Numbered from the stretch's first letter, positions 27,248 through 35,539 are shown. The stretch: 64,000 bases of DNA from Ferruginibacter sp. (GCA_025963635.1 JAOQAK010000002.1:124001-188000); one strand, 5' to 3'. A program made the numbers and translations. Notes: generated by a model not told the origin, from the letters alone.

Positions 27248-28008
27248 ATGATTTGTTTGATTTGTTTGATTTGCTTGATTGGTTGATTTGACTGATTTTT
27301 TGATGTTGGGATTTGTAGATCATTAATAAACTTCTCTAGTGGTTTTTCTTCCTTTTATTAGGGGGAAATCCCCTTATTACAATTACTGCTATTGTTATAT
27401 TGTGATGTAATAATATCATGACATGGTTAACGAAGCATACAAGTATTCGGAACTAACCGGAAAAATCATTCGTTGCGCAATGAATGTGCATTCGATCCTT
27501 GGCAGCGGTTTCCAGGAAGTGATTTACCAGCGTGCGCTTGCTATTGAAATGGGTTTAGCTTCCATGGTATTCAACAGGGAGTTTGAGATGCTCATATTTT
27601 ACAGGGATCAACACATCGGGACAAGAAGGGTAGATTTTTTGGTAGAAGGGATTCTTTCCGTAGAGATAAAGGCAACCACCAAATTGGAAGATGTTCATTA
27701 TGCACAGGCCATTAATTATTTGGAAGCGTATAATTTGGAAATAGGATTACTTATCAATTTTGGGGAAGAGAGTTTGAGGTTTAAGAGGTTTACTAATAAA
27801 AAGTTTAAATTAAAATAACTGTCTGTACTATGATTTGTTTGATTTTTATGATTTTTTGAGATTGGTGCTGATAATTTACTGTTATTCCCTTGCATAGAGC
27901 GAACCGTATCTTCTCAGTCACCTCAAATCGTCAATCACAAAGATCACCGAAATCAAACAAATCATAGTACAGACAATCACCGAAATCAAACAAATCATAG
28001 TCAAGACA
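27248..28008. repeat. 9-bp repeat element enclosing the GxxExxY gene
   Basis: Upstream array 27248-27304: gatttgttt, gatttgttt, gatttgctt and degenerate copies. Downstream, the same array type begins in gtctgtactatgatttgttt at 27821-27840 and continues in the same orientation. Further on, 27950-27974 is the perfect reverse complement of 27821-27845 (25 bases). The right part is itself duplicated: two 33-base copies at 27943-27975 and 27976-28008. The gene at 27423 therefore sits between like-oriented arrays with an inverted array at the far end. Confidence 0.85.
27423..27818 (+). CDS. GxxExxY family protein
   Basis: 131 residues. The family motif is Gly29-x-x-Glu32-x-x-Tyr35 in GSGFQEVIYQRAL. 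A PD-(D/E)xK-like core follows: GTRRVDFLVEGILSVEIKA provides an Asp and an E-x-K. This suggests a nuclease fold, but no activity is proven for the family. Members are often multi-copy in Bacteroidota. Bounded on both sides by 9-bp arrays and an inverted repeat, which suggests it belongs to a repeat-borne or mobile unit. No transposase is present. Confidence 0.88.
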   Translation: MVNEAYKYSELTGKIIRCAMNVHSILGSGFQEVIYQRALAIEMGLASMVFNREFEMLIFYRDQHIGTRRVDFLVEGILSVEIKATTKLEDVHYAQAINYLEAYNLEIGLLINFGEESLRFKRFTNKKFKLK

Positions 28009-28013
28009 ATCAC

Positions 28014-28469
28014 TCACTTAACACTCGCAACACTATTGCCCTCTACAACAATACTGGTAAGTAAACGGCCGGTCGGTAGTTCGGTGGAAGAGTAGTACAA
28101 TTGTAATACACTTTCACTGCCTTTTTTTTGGGTAAGAATATCTTTCACTTTGCAATTCATTGCGGCAACGGGTGTAGCAGCGTCCGCAAAATGCCATTCC
28201 TTTTATATTTTGTTTTGCCCATCTTTGATGGTAATGGTCCTGTTTTTTCCAATATGCCCGCAATGGTGATATTTAACGGTTAACTGGTCGTTCATAGAAT
28301 GGTGATCTAATTTTAGGCATTGAACTTCGGTCATCTTACTACCAAATTGTTGGATAACCAATTTGTTGTTGAGGTATATTTCAAATCCTTCACCCCCAAA
28401 ATTGGTGAAGGAGAGCAGGGTTGCGGCTATGGCAACCAGCATAATTGTTTTACTGATCATCTGTTTCAT
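28014..28469 (-). pseudogene. small exported protein gene cut by an in-frame stop
   Basis: Read from ATG 28469 the frame gives a signal peptide (MLVAIAATLLSF), then GGEGFEIYLNNKLVIQQFG, a conserved-looking domain and TITIKDGQNKI, and hits TAA at codon 89 (28203-28205). Past that codon the same frame stays open for 62 more codons, with normal codon use (KEWHFADAATPVAAMNCKVK onward), to a TGA at 28014-28016. The whole would be 151 residues. I know similar small unnamed Chitinophagaceae proteins only vaguely. Most likely a single nonsense mutation (for example TTA to TAA), or a sequencing error. Confidence 0.72.
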
Positions 28470-28641
28470 AACAATTTTTTTTAATGAAGAATGAAAAACT
28501 GCACTTGCAGCGTGTGAGTACAAAAAAACTATGTTCAGATAACAGACAAAAATCAGTTTGACGAAGTGATAAGAATACTTGATGATTTACAACAGAAGAT
28601 CATGTGATTTTCCAAAGAATGAGAAGTGCCGCAAATAATAA

Positions 28642-28670
28642 AAAGAGCAGCTCTTTTAAGCTGCTCTTTC
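28642..28670 (-). terminator. intrinsic terminator after the PRC-barrel gene
   Basis: aaagagcagct and agctgctcttt form an 11-base perfect stem. T-rich flanks on both strands make it effective for the minus-strand gene ending at 28688. Confidence 0.8.
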
Positions 28671-28687
28671 TTAACCTGCATATCCTC

Positions 28688-29347
28688 TTATATAATTGGG
28701 TACTCCCCGGTTTCGTCCTCTTTACTTTTTTCCGCATTGGCAGGCGTAGTCTCATCAAACTCGTCCCGGTTTTTATTTCGTGAACGAAGTCGCACCCCTC
28801 CCGGATTAATATTCTGACCTTCCGCGTTTAAATCGCCTTCTACAGTAGTACCGGTACTATCGCTAACTATATGGCTGTTGCGGTTGCGATACAGGTTGTC
28901 TTCGTTAAAATGATGGTGATTATAAAAATCTTCATTGTATTCTGCACCTGCGATGGCAGTGCCACCTAAGCCGCCGAAAACATTGCGTATACTTGCTTCA
29001 TGCTCAGTATCAAAGCGGTCTTCGTCGTATTCCGGAAGCGCACGCAATTGCTCCGGCGTAACACCCGGTAAGATCACATCATCATCTTTCTCATGCAATT
29101 CAGCTATGCCGACAGGCACTAAAACATCCTTATCTTCAAGATCATACTCGTTTTTATCAAGATCCACTACAAGGTAACGAACCTTCCTGCTCTGGTAGTC
29201 AAAAATCAATTCATCCACCTCCCCTAATTGTTTGCCGGATGAATCTTTTACATCCCAGCCACGGATATCCGGTTGGCCGTCCGCAATTTCAAAATCACTG
29301 CCGCTTAATTTTTGTAAGCGGGTCTTCCTTTTATTTTCTGCTTCCAT
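28688..29347 (-). CDS. PRC-barrel domain protein
   Basis: 219 residues, cytoplasmic. PRC-barrel at about 20-95: IRGWDVKDSSGKQLGEVDELIFD then KVRYLVVDLD and VLVPVGIAEL. The C-terminal half is acidic and Asn/His-rich with low complexity, ending in short motifs without known fold. PRC-barrel proteins appear in RNA processing and in stress-associated sets. Its start is 52 bases past the OmpA gene stop, so the two are likely one unit. Function unknown. Confidence 0.78.
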   Translation of the reverse strand: MEAENKRKTRLQKLSGSDFEIADGQPDIRGWDVKDSSGKQLGEVDELIFDYQSRKVRYLVVDLDKNEYDLEDKDVLVPVGIAELHEKDDDVILPGVTPEQLRALPEYDEDRFDTEHEASIRNVFGGLGGTAIAGAEYNEDFYNHHHFNEDNLYRNRNSHIVSDSTGTTVEGDLNAEGQNINPGGVRLRSRNKNRDEFDETTPANAEKSKEDETGEYPII

Positions 29348-29399
29348 GTTATCTTTTTTTAATTATTAACTTGAAAATTGAATTCAGTCCAAATAAAAT

Positions 29400-30050
29400 T
29401 TAGCTCTTGTTGCTGCGGGCCACAATCTCTACCCGCCTGTTTTGCTGCCGGCCTTGTTCGGTGCTGTTGGAAGCGGCGGGTTTCGCCTCGCCAATTGCAT
29501 TTACAGAAATACGGCTTCCATTGATACCATTACGTTGCAACCATGTTTTTACTGCATCTGCTCTTTGCTGCGCAAGTTCTTTATTGGCAGCTGCATCACC
29601 TTGTGCATCTGTGTAACCATATACTCTCACTTCGCCGCCATTATATCGCTTATTGATAGAATTTGCCACCTGCTTTAAATTGTTTTCTGCATCTGAACGG
29701 ATGGTCGCCTTCCCTTCATCAAAGAGAATCCTTTCGCCCAGTCCATAAATCGCATAATTATTAGAGCCACGTGTTTCTATATCTCTATTAGTTACTTCCT
29801 CGTACTGAACAGAGGGCGCACCAAAATCAATACCACTCCAGTCGGCATCGCCTGTATGTGCGCCAGTGCTGGCCGTATTGTTAGTTGTTGCCGTGGTCGT
29901 AGAATCAGTGGTGGTATTTTGTACGGTATCCTTGTTGGTTTTATCCTTATTTCTAGAGAGAAACCAAATCAGTGCTATTGCGCCCAGGATTAATACAATC
30001 CAGGGTAAAACCGAGGTTTTTTTCTTTGGTTGAACATTTAACTCTGCCAT
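29400..30050 (-). CDS. OmpA family peptidoglycan-binding protein
   Basis: 216 residues. Cytoplasmic N-terminus, one membrane helix at about 15-32 (VLPWIVLILGAIALIWFL), a Thr/Asn-rich linker (40-70), and an OmpA C-terminal domain at 100-212 with FDEGKATIRSDAENNLKQVA and TDAQGDAAANKELAQQRADAV; the final NRRVEIV is typical. An inner-membrane-anchored cell wall binder. Upstream of the PRC-barrel gene. Confidence 0.9.
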   Translation of the reverse strand: MAELNVQPKKKTSVLPWIVLILGAIALIWFLSRNKDKTNKDTVQNTTTDSTTTATTNNTASTGAHTGDADWSGIDFGAPSVQYEEVTNRDIETRGSNNYAIYGLGERILFDEGKATIRSDAENNLKQVANSINKRYNGGEVRVYGYTDAQGDAAANKELAQQRADAVKTWLQRNGINGSRISVNAIGEAKPAASNSTEQGRQQNRRVEIVARSNKS

Positions 30051-30359
30051 AATCGGTTATTTTAATTAGAAATTAGCTTACTTGGTAAGTCATGAAAATT
30101 ATGCCATTGATTAACTCGTAGTTTATTTTATCTCTAAGATGATCTGAGGTTTTTTTTCCTCATAAAAGCGGTTCTGACTGGGGAGTATTTTGGTTGAAAT
30201 TTGCATGGGGGATATACATAAATGGTGAATGAATTGGGCCCTAACGGTGGTGACGGGATTATTAGCTCTGTTTTATTTAATGTCAGGAGATGATACCACT
30301 CTTCAAATTTTACAATCTGTATTTACGATACATATTAACTTCACAGAAAAATAAAAACT
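30051..30359. other. divergent intergenic region
   Basis: 309 bases between the OmpA and AIM24-like genes. It must hold both promoters. A gagg-T8-cctc hairpin lies at about 30146-30161. No full-match promoter, repeat array or convincing short ORF was seen. Confidence 0.4.
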
Positions 30360-31151
30360 ATGCGTATAAATCATGAAATAGATTACAAGATTTACGGAGA
30401 GGAACTCCAGTTTGTTGAAATTGAACTGGATCCAAAAGAAACTGCCATTGCGGAGAGTGGGGCCTTTATGATGATGGATGATGGCATAGAAATGCAAACG
30501 ATCTTCGGCGATGGAAGCCAGCAGCAATCCGGCGGTATGTTAGGAAAATTGATGAGCGCCGGAAAGCGTTTACTCGTAGGCGAAAGTTTGTTCATGACAG
30601 CCTTCACCAATATGGGTCAGGGGAAGAAAAAAGTCAGTTTCGCATCGCCCTATACAGGCAAGATCATCGTATTTGACCTGCAGCAGCTTGGGGGAAAGAT
30701 CATTGCCCAAAAGGATGCATTTTTGTGTGCCGCAAAAGGAGTGAGTGTGGGTATTGCATTTCAACGAAGATTAGGAACCGGCATCTTCGGAGGCGAAGGA
30801 TTTATTATGGAAAAGCTTGAAGGTGATGGCCTCGCGTTTGCACATGCAGGCGGGTATGTTGTGGAGAGAAACTTGAGAGCCGGTGAAATACTGAAGGTGG
30901 ATACCGGTTGCGTAGTAGCCTACACTTCAGGAGTGGATTTTGATATTGAAATGGTGCGGGGGATTAAAAATTTTATGTTTGGCGGCGAAGGTTTATTTTT
31001 TGCAGTATTGAGAGGACCAGGTAAAGTTTGGTTACAGTCTTTGCCCATCAGCAGGCTTGCAGGGCGTATCATGCAATACGGTACTTATAAGCGAAAGGAG
31101 GAAGGAAGTATATTAGGAGGATTGGGAAACTTGCTGGATGGAAGGGAATAA
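30360..31151 (+). CDS. TIGR00266/AIM24 family protein
   Basis: 263 residues. Jelly-roll beta protein of the AIM24 family: VEIELDPKETAIAESGAFMMMDDGI at the N-terminus, Gly-rich turns, then FGGEGFIMEKLEG and FMFGGEGLFFAVLRGPG. Homologues have unknown roles, with the yeast relative tied to mitochondrial inner membrane organisation. Followed by a strong hairpin. Confidence 0.86.
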   Translation: MRINHEIDYKIYGEELQFVEIELDPKETAIAESGAFMMMDDGIEMQTIFGDGSQQQSGGMLGKLMSAGKRLLVGESLFMTAFTNMGQGKKKVSFASPYTGKIIVFDLQQLGGKIIAQKDAFLCAAKGVSVGIAFQRRLGTGIFGGEGFIMEKLEGDGLAFAHAGGYVVERNLRAGEILKVDTGCVVAYTSGVDFDIEMVRGIKNFMFGGEGLFFAVLRGPGKVWLQSLPISRLAGRIMQYGTYKRKEEGSILGGLGNLLDGRE

Positions 31152-31236
31152 ATGTTCAGAAAAGTATATCAAAAACGACGGGCTGCTCTTTGGTTTGCCC
31201 CCATTTCGCTAACCTATTCGACAATAATAATTTTAA

Positions 31237-31260
31237 AGCGCCGGCAACCGGCGCTATTTT
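31237..31260 (+). terminator. intrinsic terminator after the AIM24-like gene
   Basis: agcgccgg and ccggcgct pair perfectly around a three-base loop, then attttc. It insulates the arsenic operon from upstream reading. Confidence 0.8.
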
Positions 31261-31272
31261 CTTTGGAAAAAA

Positions 31273-31311
31273 TTTGGAACTTAAATTCGTTTAATCGTAT
31301 ATTTGCGATAT
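31273..31311 (+). promoter_or_regulatory. arsR promoter with overlapping operator-like sequence
   Basis: TTTG at 31273-31276, a 21-base spacer, then TATATTTG at 31298-31305. An inverted ATCG-N8-CGAT pair (31294-31297 and 31306-31309) brackets the -7 element exactly, and GCGATAT recurs at 31305-31311 and 31319-31325. This fits an ArsR-type operator that blocks polymerase at the -7 site. Confidence 0.55.
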
Positions 31312-31323
31312 AAAATAAGCGAT

Positions 31324-31659
31324 ATGGCAATTCATAAAAAAGAAGCATTCACCCAAAAGGAACAAGACCTGGCAGAATTTGCAAAAGCGATAGCACATCC
31401 TGCACGCATTGCCATTTTAAAAGTATTGGCAAGCCGAAATGAATGTATCTGTGGCGAGATAGTAGAGGTATTGCCGTTGGCACAATCTACCGTGTCTCAG
31501 CATTTAAAAGAATTAAAAAATGCGGGCCTGATAAACGGCACCATCGATGGACCACGAAATTGTTACTGTATCAACTGGAAGGCTTTTGAAAAGTTCAATA
31601 CAGAATTTAATATTTTGTTCGATACACTGAAGGTGAAAAATGAAAAGGCCTGCTGCTAA
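31324..31659 (+). CDS. arsR: ArsR family metalloregulatory repressor
   Basis: 111 residues from ATG 31324; the earlier in-frame Met (31303) lies in the promoter. Winged helix: [43 protein letters not shown]. The C-I-C pair in the metal-binding helix occupies the position of the classical ELCVCDL motif, and a Cys pair ends the protein (KACC). It should leave DNA when As(III) binds. First gene of the ars cassette; it probably represses its own promoter. Confidence 0.88.
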   Translation: MAIHKKEAFTQKEQDLAEFAKAIAHPARIAILKVLASRNECICGEIVEVLPLAQSTVSQHLKELKNAGLINGTIDGPRNCYCINWKAFEKFNTEFNILFDTLKVKNEKACC

Positions 31660-31700
31660 GGTGGTTGCAGCTGGTAAAGTAAACCAAGCCTTTTTATTTA
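31643..31700 (+). terminator. possible attenuating hairpin after arsR
   Basis: aaaaggc at 31643-31649 can pair with gcctttt at 31688-31694, enclosing a further partly paired segment and followed by T-rich sequence. It could lower expression of arsM relative to arsR. Weak. Confidence 0.3.
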
Positions 31701-31786
31701 TTGTCCAGTTCTCCATTTCCGATGCCGTGCTCTGCAGCCAGAGCAGAAATAGCGTTCAATAATTAATTACTATAAAATTTAAAGTC

Positions 31787-32644
31787 ATGAACAACGATGC
31801 ACAAATTAAAGAACTCGTAAAAGAAAAGTACGCTGCCATTGCGGAGCAAACCAAGGATCAGAATTCAACTTCTTGCTGTGGAGCAACAAGCGCTTGCTGC
31901 GGTGATGATGTATATAATATTATGGCAGATGATTATACCCGGCTGGAGGGCTACAATGCTGATGCTGACCTGGGACTGGGCTGTGGCCTGCCCACCGAAT
32001 TTGCTAAAATTAAAGCCGGTAATACCGTAATTGATCTTGGAAGCGGGGCAGGCAACGATTGTTTTATTGCCCGGCGGTTCACTGGTGATACAGGTAAAGT
32101 AATTGGTATTGATTTTACCCCCGCCATGATTGAAAGGGCAAGGGCCAATGCAGAAAAAATGGGGTATAATAATATCGAATTCCGCCAGGGCGATATTGAC
32201 GAAATGCCTGTCACCAGCAATAAAGCCGATGTAATCGTAAGCAATTGTGTTTTAAACCTCGTTCCCAACAAACACAAAGTATTTAGTGAAATTTTCAGGG
32301 TGTTAAAACCCGGCGGTCATTTTTCTATTGCTGATATCGTTTTGGAGGGGCCGTTGCCAGCCAAATGGAAAGAGGTAGCAGAGCTATATGCAGGTTGCGT
32401 TTCAGGGGCTATTCAGAAACAGGTTTATATGGAAATAATTAAAGAGGCAGGTTTTACAAATATCGCCCTTCAAAAAGACAAAGTCATCCATATTCCGGAT
32501 GAAATATTGTCGGCATATTTAAGTGCCGCGGAAATAGATGACTACAAAAACAGCAACACCAAAATAACCAGTATCACCGTTTACGCAGAAAAGCCCGCAA
32601 AGGACGAAAGAAACTGTTGTGAACCGGGAAGTTCCTGCTGCTAG
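31787..32644 (+). CDS. arsM: arsenite methyltransferase
   Basis: 285 residues. SAM-binding motif VIDLGSGAGNDCF at 81-93. Key Cys: Cys66 in LGLGCGLP, Cys154 in SNCVLNL, Cys204 in YAGCVSGA; the 50-residue gap between the last two equals that of characterised ArsM. The N-terminus has two Cys pairs (SCCGATSACC) and the C-terminus ends NCCEPGSSCC, giving eight extra Cys that could hold As(III). Turns arsenite into methylated, partly volatile forms. Central gene of the cassette. Confidence 0.92.
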   Translation: MNNDAQIKELVKEKYAAIAEQTKDQNSTSCCGATSACCGDDVYNIMADDYTRLEGYNADADLGLGCGLPTEFAKIKAGNTVIDLGSGAGNDCFIARRFTGDTGKVIGIDFTPAMIERARANAEKMGYNNIEFRQGDIDEMPVTSNKADVIVSNCVLNLVPNKHKVFSEIFRVLKPGGHFSIADIVLEGPLPAKWKEVAELYAGCVSGAIQKQVYMEIIKEAGFTNIALQKDKVIHIPDEILSAYLSAAEIDDYKNSNTKITSITVYAEKPAKDERNCCEPGSSCC

Positions 32645-32712
32645 ACCGCAGTTAAATACTTATGTGTAGCCGGGCTGGATAGAAAAAATAGCAAACATTT
32701 AAATCGATAGAA

Positions 32713-33201
32713 ATGGAGATCACAGAAATGACACCGCATCATTGGCAAGCCGTTAAAGACATTTATGCGGAAGGCATTACAACAGGCAATGCCACTTTCC
32801 AGTCTTCTGTTCCCACCTGGGAAGAATGGGATGCTGCGCATGAGAAAACCTGCAGGCTGATCTTAATCGATAATAATGAAGTGTTAGGCTGGGCTGCACT
32901 CACCCCTGTAAGCGGCAGGTGTGTGTATGCCGGGGTTGGAGAAGTGAGTGTATACGTAAGCAGCAAATGGGGTGGAAGAGGATTAGGAAAAAAATTATTG
33001 ACGGCCCTGGTAGAAGAAAGTGAAAGACATAAGTTCTGGACACTGCAGGCAGGCATTTTTCCCGAAAACAAAGCGAGCTTAAAAATTCACGAAGCCGCGG
33101 GCTTTAGAATAATCGGCATTCGCGAAAAAATTGGACAAATGAATAACACCTGGCGTGACACCGTGCTGTTGGAAAGAAGGAGCAAAATTGTCGGTATCTA
33201 A
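32713..33201 (+). CDS. GNAT acetyltransferase, ArsN/phosphinothricin type
   Basis: 162 residues, the single-domain GNAT length. Acetyl-CoA-binding loop GGRGLGKKLL; opening TGNATFQSSVPTWEEWD and closing NNTWRDTVLLERR are those of the phosphinothricin/arsinothricin acetyltransferase group. In arsenic clusters this family (ArsN1) acetylates the antibiotic arsinothricin. Location between arsM and arsC supports that over herbicide or amino-acid acetylation. Substrate is inference. Confidence 0.8.
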   Translation: MEITEMTPHHWQAVKDIYAEGITTGNATFQSSVPTWEEWDAAHEKTCRLILIDNNEVLGWAALTPVSGRCVYAGVGEVSVYVSSKWGGRGLGKKLLTALVEESERHKFWTLQAGIFPENKASLKIHEAAGFRIIGIREKIGQMNNTWRDTVLLERRSKIVGI

Positions 33202-33340
33202 TATTAATTATGGCAGTAGATAATTTTGAGTCGGTAAATGAAAGAAAGGAGTTTGGCTTCTCCAATAATTTTTACTAACGGAGAGATACAACGTACTCGC
33301 AATTAAAATTATCTTTTAGCTAAAAAGTCAAAACTCAATT

Positions 33341-33766
33341 ATGGCAAATGCTTCTGAAACATCTAAAGCAATGACCTCAAAAAAACTCCTGTTTGTTTGT
33401 ATTGAAAATAGCAACCGTTCACAAATGAGCCAGGCTTTTGCAAAAATATTAGGGGGCGAAAATATAGAAGCTTACAGCGCCGGAAGTAAGCCTAGCGGTA
33501 TTGTAAATCCCAAAGCAATTGCAGCCATGAAAGAACTTGGCTACGATTTGAGTACACATGACAGTAAAAGCCTCGACGAAGTAAAGGCCTTTGCTCCCTT
33601 CGATGCGGTGGTTACAATGGGTTGCGGAGATGCTTGTCCGTGGATGCCCGCCAAAAAAATTATAGATTGGCAGATACCCGACCCAAAAAATATGGAACCT
33701 GAGCAGTTCAATGAAGTGAGGGATCTGATAAAAGATAAAGTGAAGGAATTGATCAAAGCACTATAA
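33341..33766 (+). CDS. arsC: thioredoxin-type arsenate reductase (LMW phosphatase fold)
   Basis: 141 residues; a later Met (33371) is a possible start. P-loop CX5R: Cys20 to Arg26 in FVCIENSNRSQMS. GCGDACPWMP carries the second Cys pair for the disulfide relay. WQIPDPKNM supplies the conserved Asp. Reduces As(V) to As(III) for methylation. There is no Acr3 or ArsB after it; a strong terminator follows. Confidence 0.9.
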   Translation: MANASETSKAMTSKKLLFVCIENSNRSQMSQAFAKILGGENIEAYSAGSKPSGIVNPKAIAAMKELGYDLSTHDSKSLDEVKAFAPFDAVVTMGCGDACPWMPAKKIIDWQIPDPKNMEPEQFNEVRDLIKDKVKELIKAL

Positions 33767-33804
33767 AAAAAGATTGCTCCCATTAACAGGAACAATCTTT
33801 TTTA
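33765..33804. terminator. intrinsic terminator closing the ars cassette
   Basis: aaaaaagattgctcc and ggaacaatctttttt form a 15-base stem with one mismatch and T-runs on both strands. It overlaps the arsC stop and faces the convergent BI-1 gene. Confidence 0.85.
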
Positions 33805-33861
33805 ATTTGAGATGAACGGTCACGCAGGATTGGCTCCATAGTTTACGTATCCAGTCACCAA

Positions 33862-34617
33862 TTATTTTCTGCTGCTCAATTTTGATAGCAGGCGAAGAAT
33901 CTCGAGATATAGCCAAACAATGGTTACCGTCAAGGCAAATGCCCCATACCACTCCATATACTTTGGAGCCCCTGCAGCAGCACCCTGTTCCATCATATCA
34001 AAATCGAGGATGAGGTTGAGTGCTGCCACGGCAACAACTACCAGCGAGAAACCAATTCCCATTGCAGAGCCTTCATGTAAAAATGCCATTTCCACGTTAA
34101 ACATTCTCAACACCATTGCAAGCAGGTAAAAAATAGCAATACCTGCCGTGGCAGTGAAGATGATTGCCTTAAACTTTTGCGTTGCCTGGATGATTTTGAA
34201 GCTGTATAATAAATACATGGCTATAGCGGTGCCGAATGTAAGCCCGACCGCATTCATTATAATATTGGGCATCTTTGCTCCAAACGCATCATTGTAATAA
34301 GCCGAAACGGCTCCGATAAACAATCCTTCTAACAGCGCGTATAATGGTGCAAGATAGGGTGACCATTCTTTTTTAAACACGATCACCATCGCCACTACAA
34401 AACCGCCGATCATACCTCCCCAGATTAAAGGCTGCACATTTCCACCTTCTGCAAATTCTTTCCACGAATAATAAGCTGTGCCCATCAGCATTAAAAACAT
34501 AAAACCAAACTTGTTCAATGTACCTCTTACCGTCATTGAATTGTTGTAATCCACGTAGCCGGTCTGTTTAAAAACCTTTTCAGAAAGCGTAGGATTCCCA
34601 GATTTGTATAAGTCCAT
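33862..34617 (-). CDS. Bax inhibitor-1/YccA family membrane protein
   Basis: 251 residues from ATG 34617; a Met seven codons earlier is possible but the family usually begins close to MDLYKSGNPTLSEKVF. Seven membrane helices, and the conserved Asp in LILDFDMMEQGA. BI-1 proteins are Ca2+/proton leak channels or protease-regulating membrane proteins. Convergent with arsC. Confidence 0.88.
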   Translation of the reverse strand: MDLYKSGNPTLSEKVFKQTGYVDYNNSMTVRGTLNKFGFMFLMLMGTAYYSWKEFAEGGNVQPLIWGGMIGGFVVAMVIVFKKEWSPYLAPLYALLEGLFIGAVSAYYNDAFGAKMPNIIMNAVGLTFGTAIAMYLLYSFKIIQATQKFKAIIFTATAGIAIFYLLAMVLRMFNVEMAFLHEGSAMGIGFSLVVVAVAALNLILDFDMMEQGAAAGAPKYMEWYGAFALTVTIVWLYLEILRLLSKLSSRK

Positions 34618-34687
34618 AGTTGTAATTTTAATTGGCAAAAATAAATCATTTCAAGACAGCCAGGATCCGAAATATATTGAAGTGTTG

Positions 34688-35539
34688 TTAATTTTTTATT
34701 CCGGGATATTTTGAACTCACTTCAACATTGTATTGATCCGCAGTTTTTAATTTTCTCATAAATCTATGCAAAGTGATTGAGTCGTTTACATCGGCATATA
34801 CCTGGTCGTGAGCCAGCAACACGAGGTGATCGGGCGTTTTTGTTCTATCCTGTGAAAACATGCTATCCACCTGCAGCAACAATTCATCGTCTGTAGCACA
34901 TAATTTTAGCTGCCTATCAAAATGCCGTTAAAGGTCCCAGCCAATCAGGGTAAAACTTGCTTCCTGCAAGCTGTCTGCAGCAGCGGCACTTTTAGTGATA
35001 TCGGTACAGGAGAGGTTTTTAGTGCGCCAGATATTCCTGCCCTGTGTGCGAATAATATTGTTCGTCAGTTCCAAACTATCCCTGCAACGCATAAAATCCT
35101 TTACAGTGCAGGCAGGCTGTGAATAGAAATCACTGTAACGATTATTTGCGTGGGTATAGCTATGGTTTTCCAATTCAACAATTCCACAATGAACAAGACT
35201 GTCAAACGTAGCTGTTTGCTCAGTAGTGCCATATACATGTTCACCAATAAGGAACATGGAAATGGGCATTTCTTCTTCTGCCGCAATATGCATTACTTTT
35301 CTTGTACCCTTATTTGGTCCGTCATCAAAAGTGAGGTAAATAGTTTTCTTTTTCTTCTTCCTGGCGGGCACTGTGTTGATATTTTTTTTGCTGGTGGAGT
35401 CAGGTAAAGAAAATTGAATCGTCGAAACACCAGTAGAAGTCTCTGTATGGAAACTATTGCAGGCAGTACAAGCAATCGTTAGAAACGTTGTTCGTAAAAT
35501 TTTAGAAGCGGCTTGCTCAGCTTCAGGGTCAGGGTCCAT
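34688..35539 (-). pseudogene. polysaccharide deacetylase cut by an in-frame stop
   Basis: From ATG 35539 the frame gives an N-terminal hydrophobic segment with a Cys (LTIACTAC), a linker, and the NodB motifs TFDDGP and ENHSYTH (metal His pair), and stops with TAA after ...LIGWDL at codon 204 (34928-34930). The same frame continues past the stop for 79 more codons (RHFDRQLKLC, then FSQDRTKTPDHLVLLAHDQV) to a TAA at 34688. Homologues carry DLEW or similar at this point, so GAA to TAA is a plausible change. Full length 283. Function if intact: peptidoglycan or chitin deacetylation. Confidence 0.75.

Noticed and set aside
27248-28008. Insertion sequence
   Set aside because: No transposase gene and no target-site duplication visible; kept as a repeat element only.
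33207-33275. Short open frame between the acetyltransferase and arsC genes
   Set aside because: Only about 22 codons, no ribosome-binding or family evidence.
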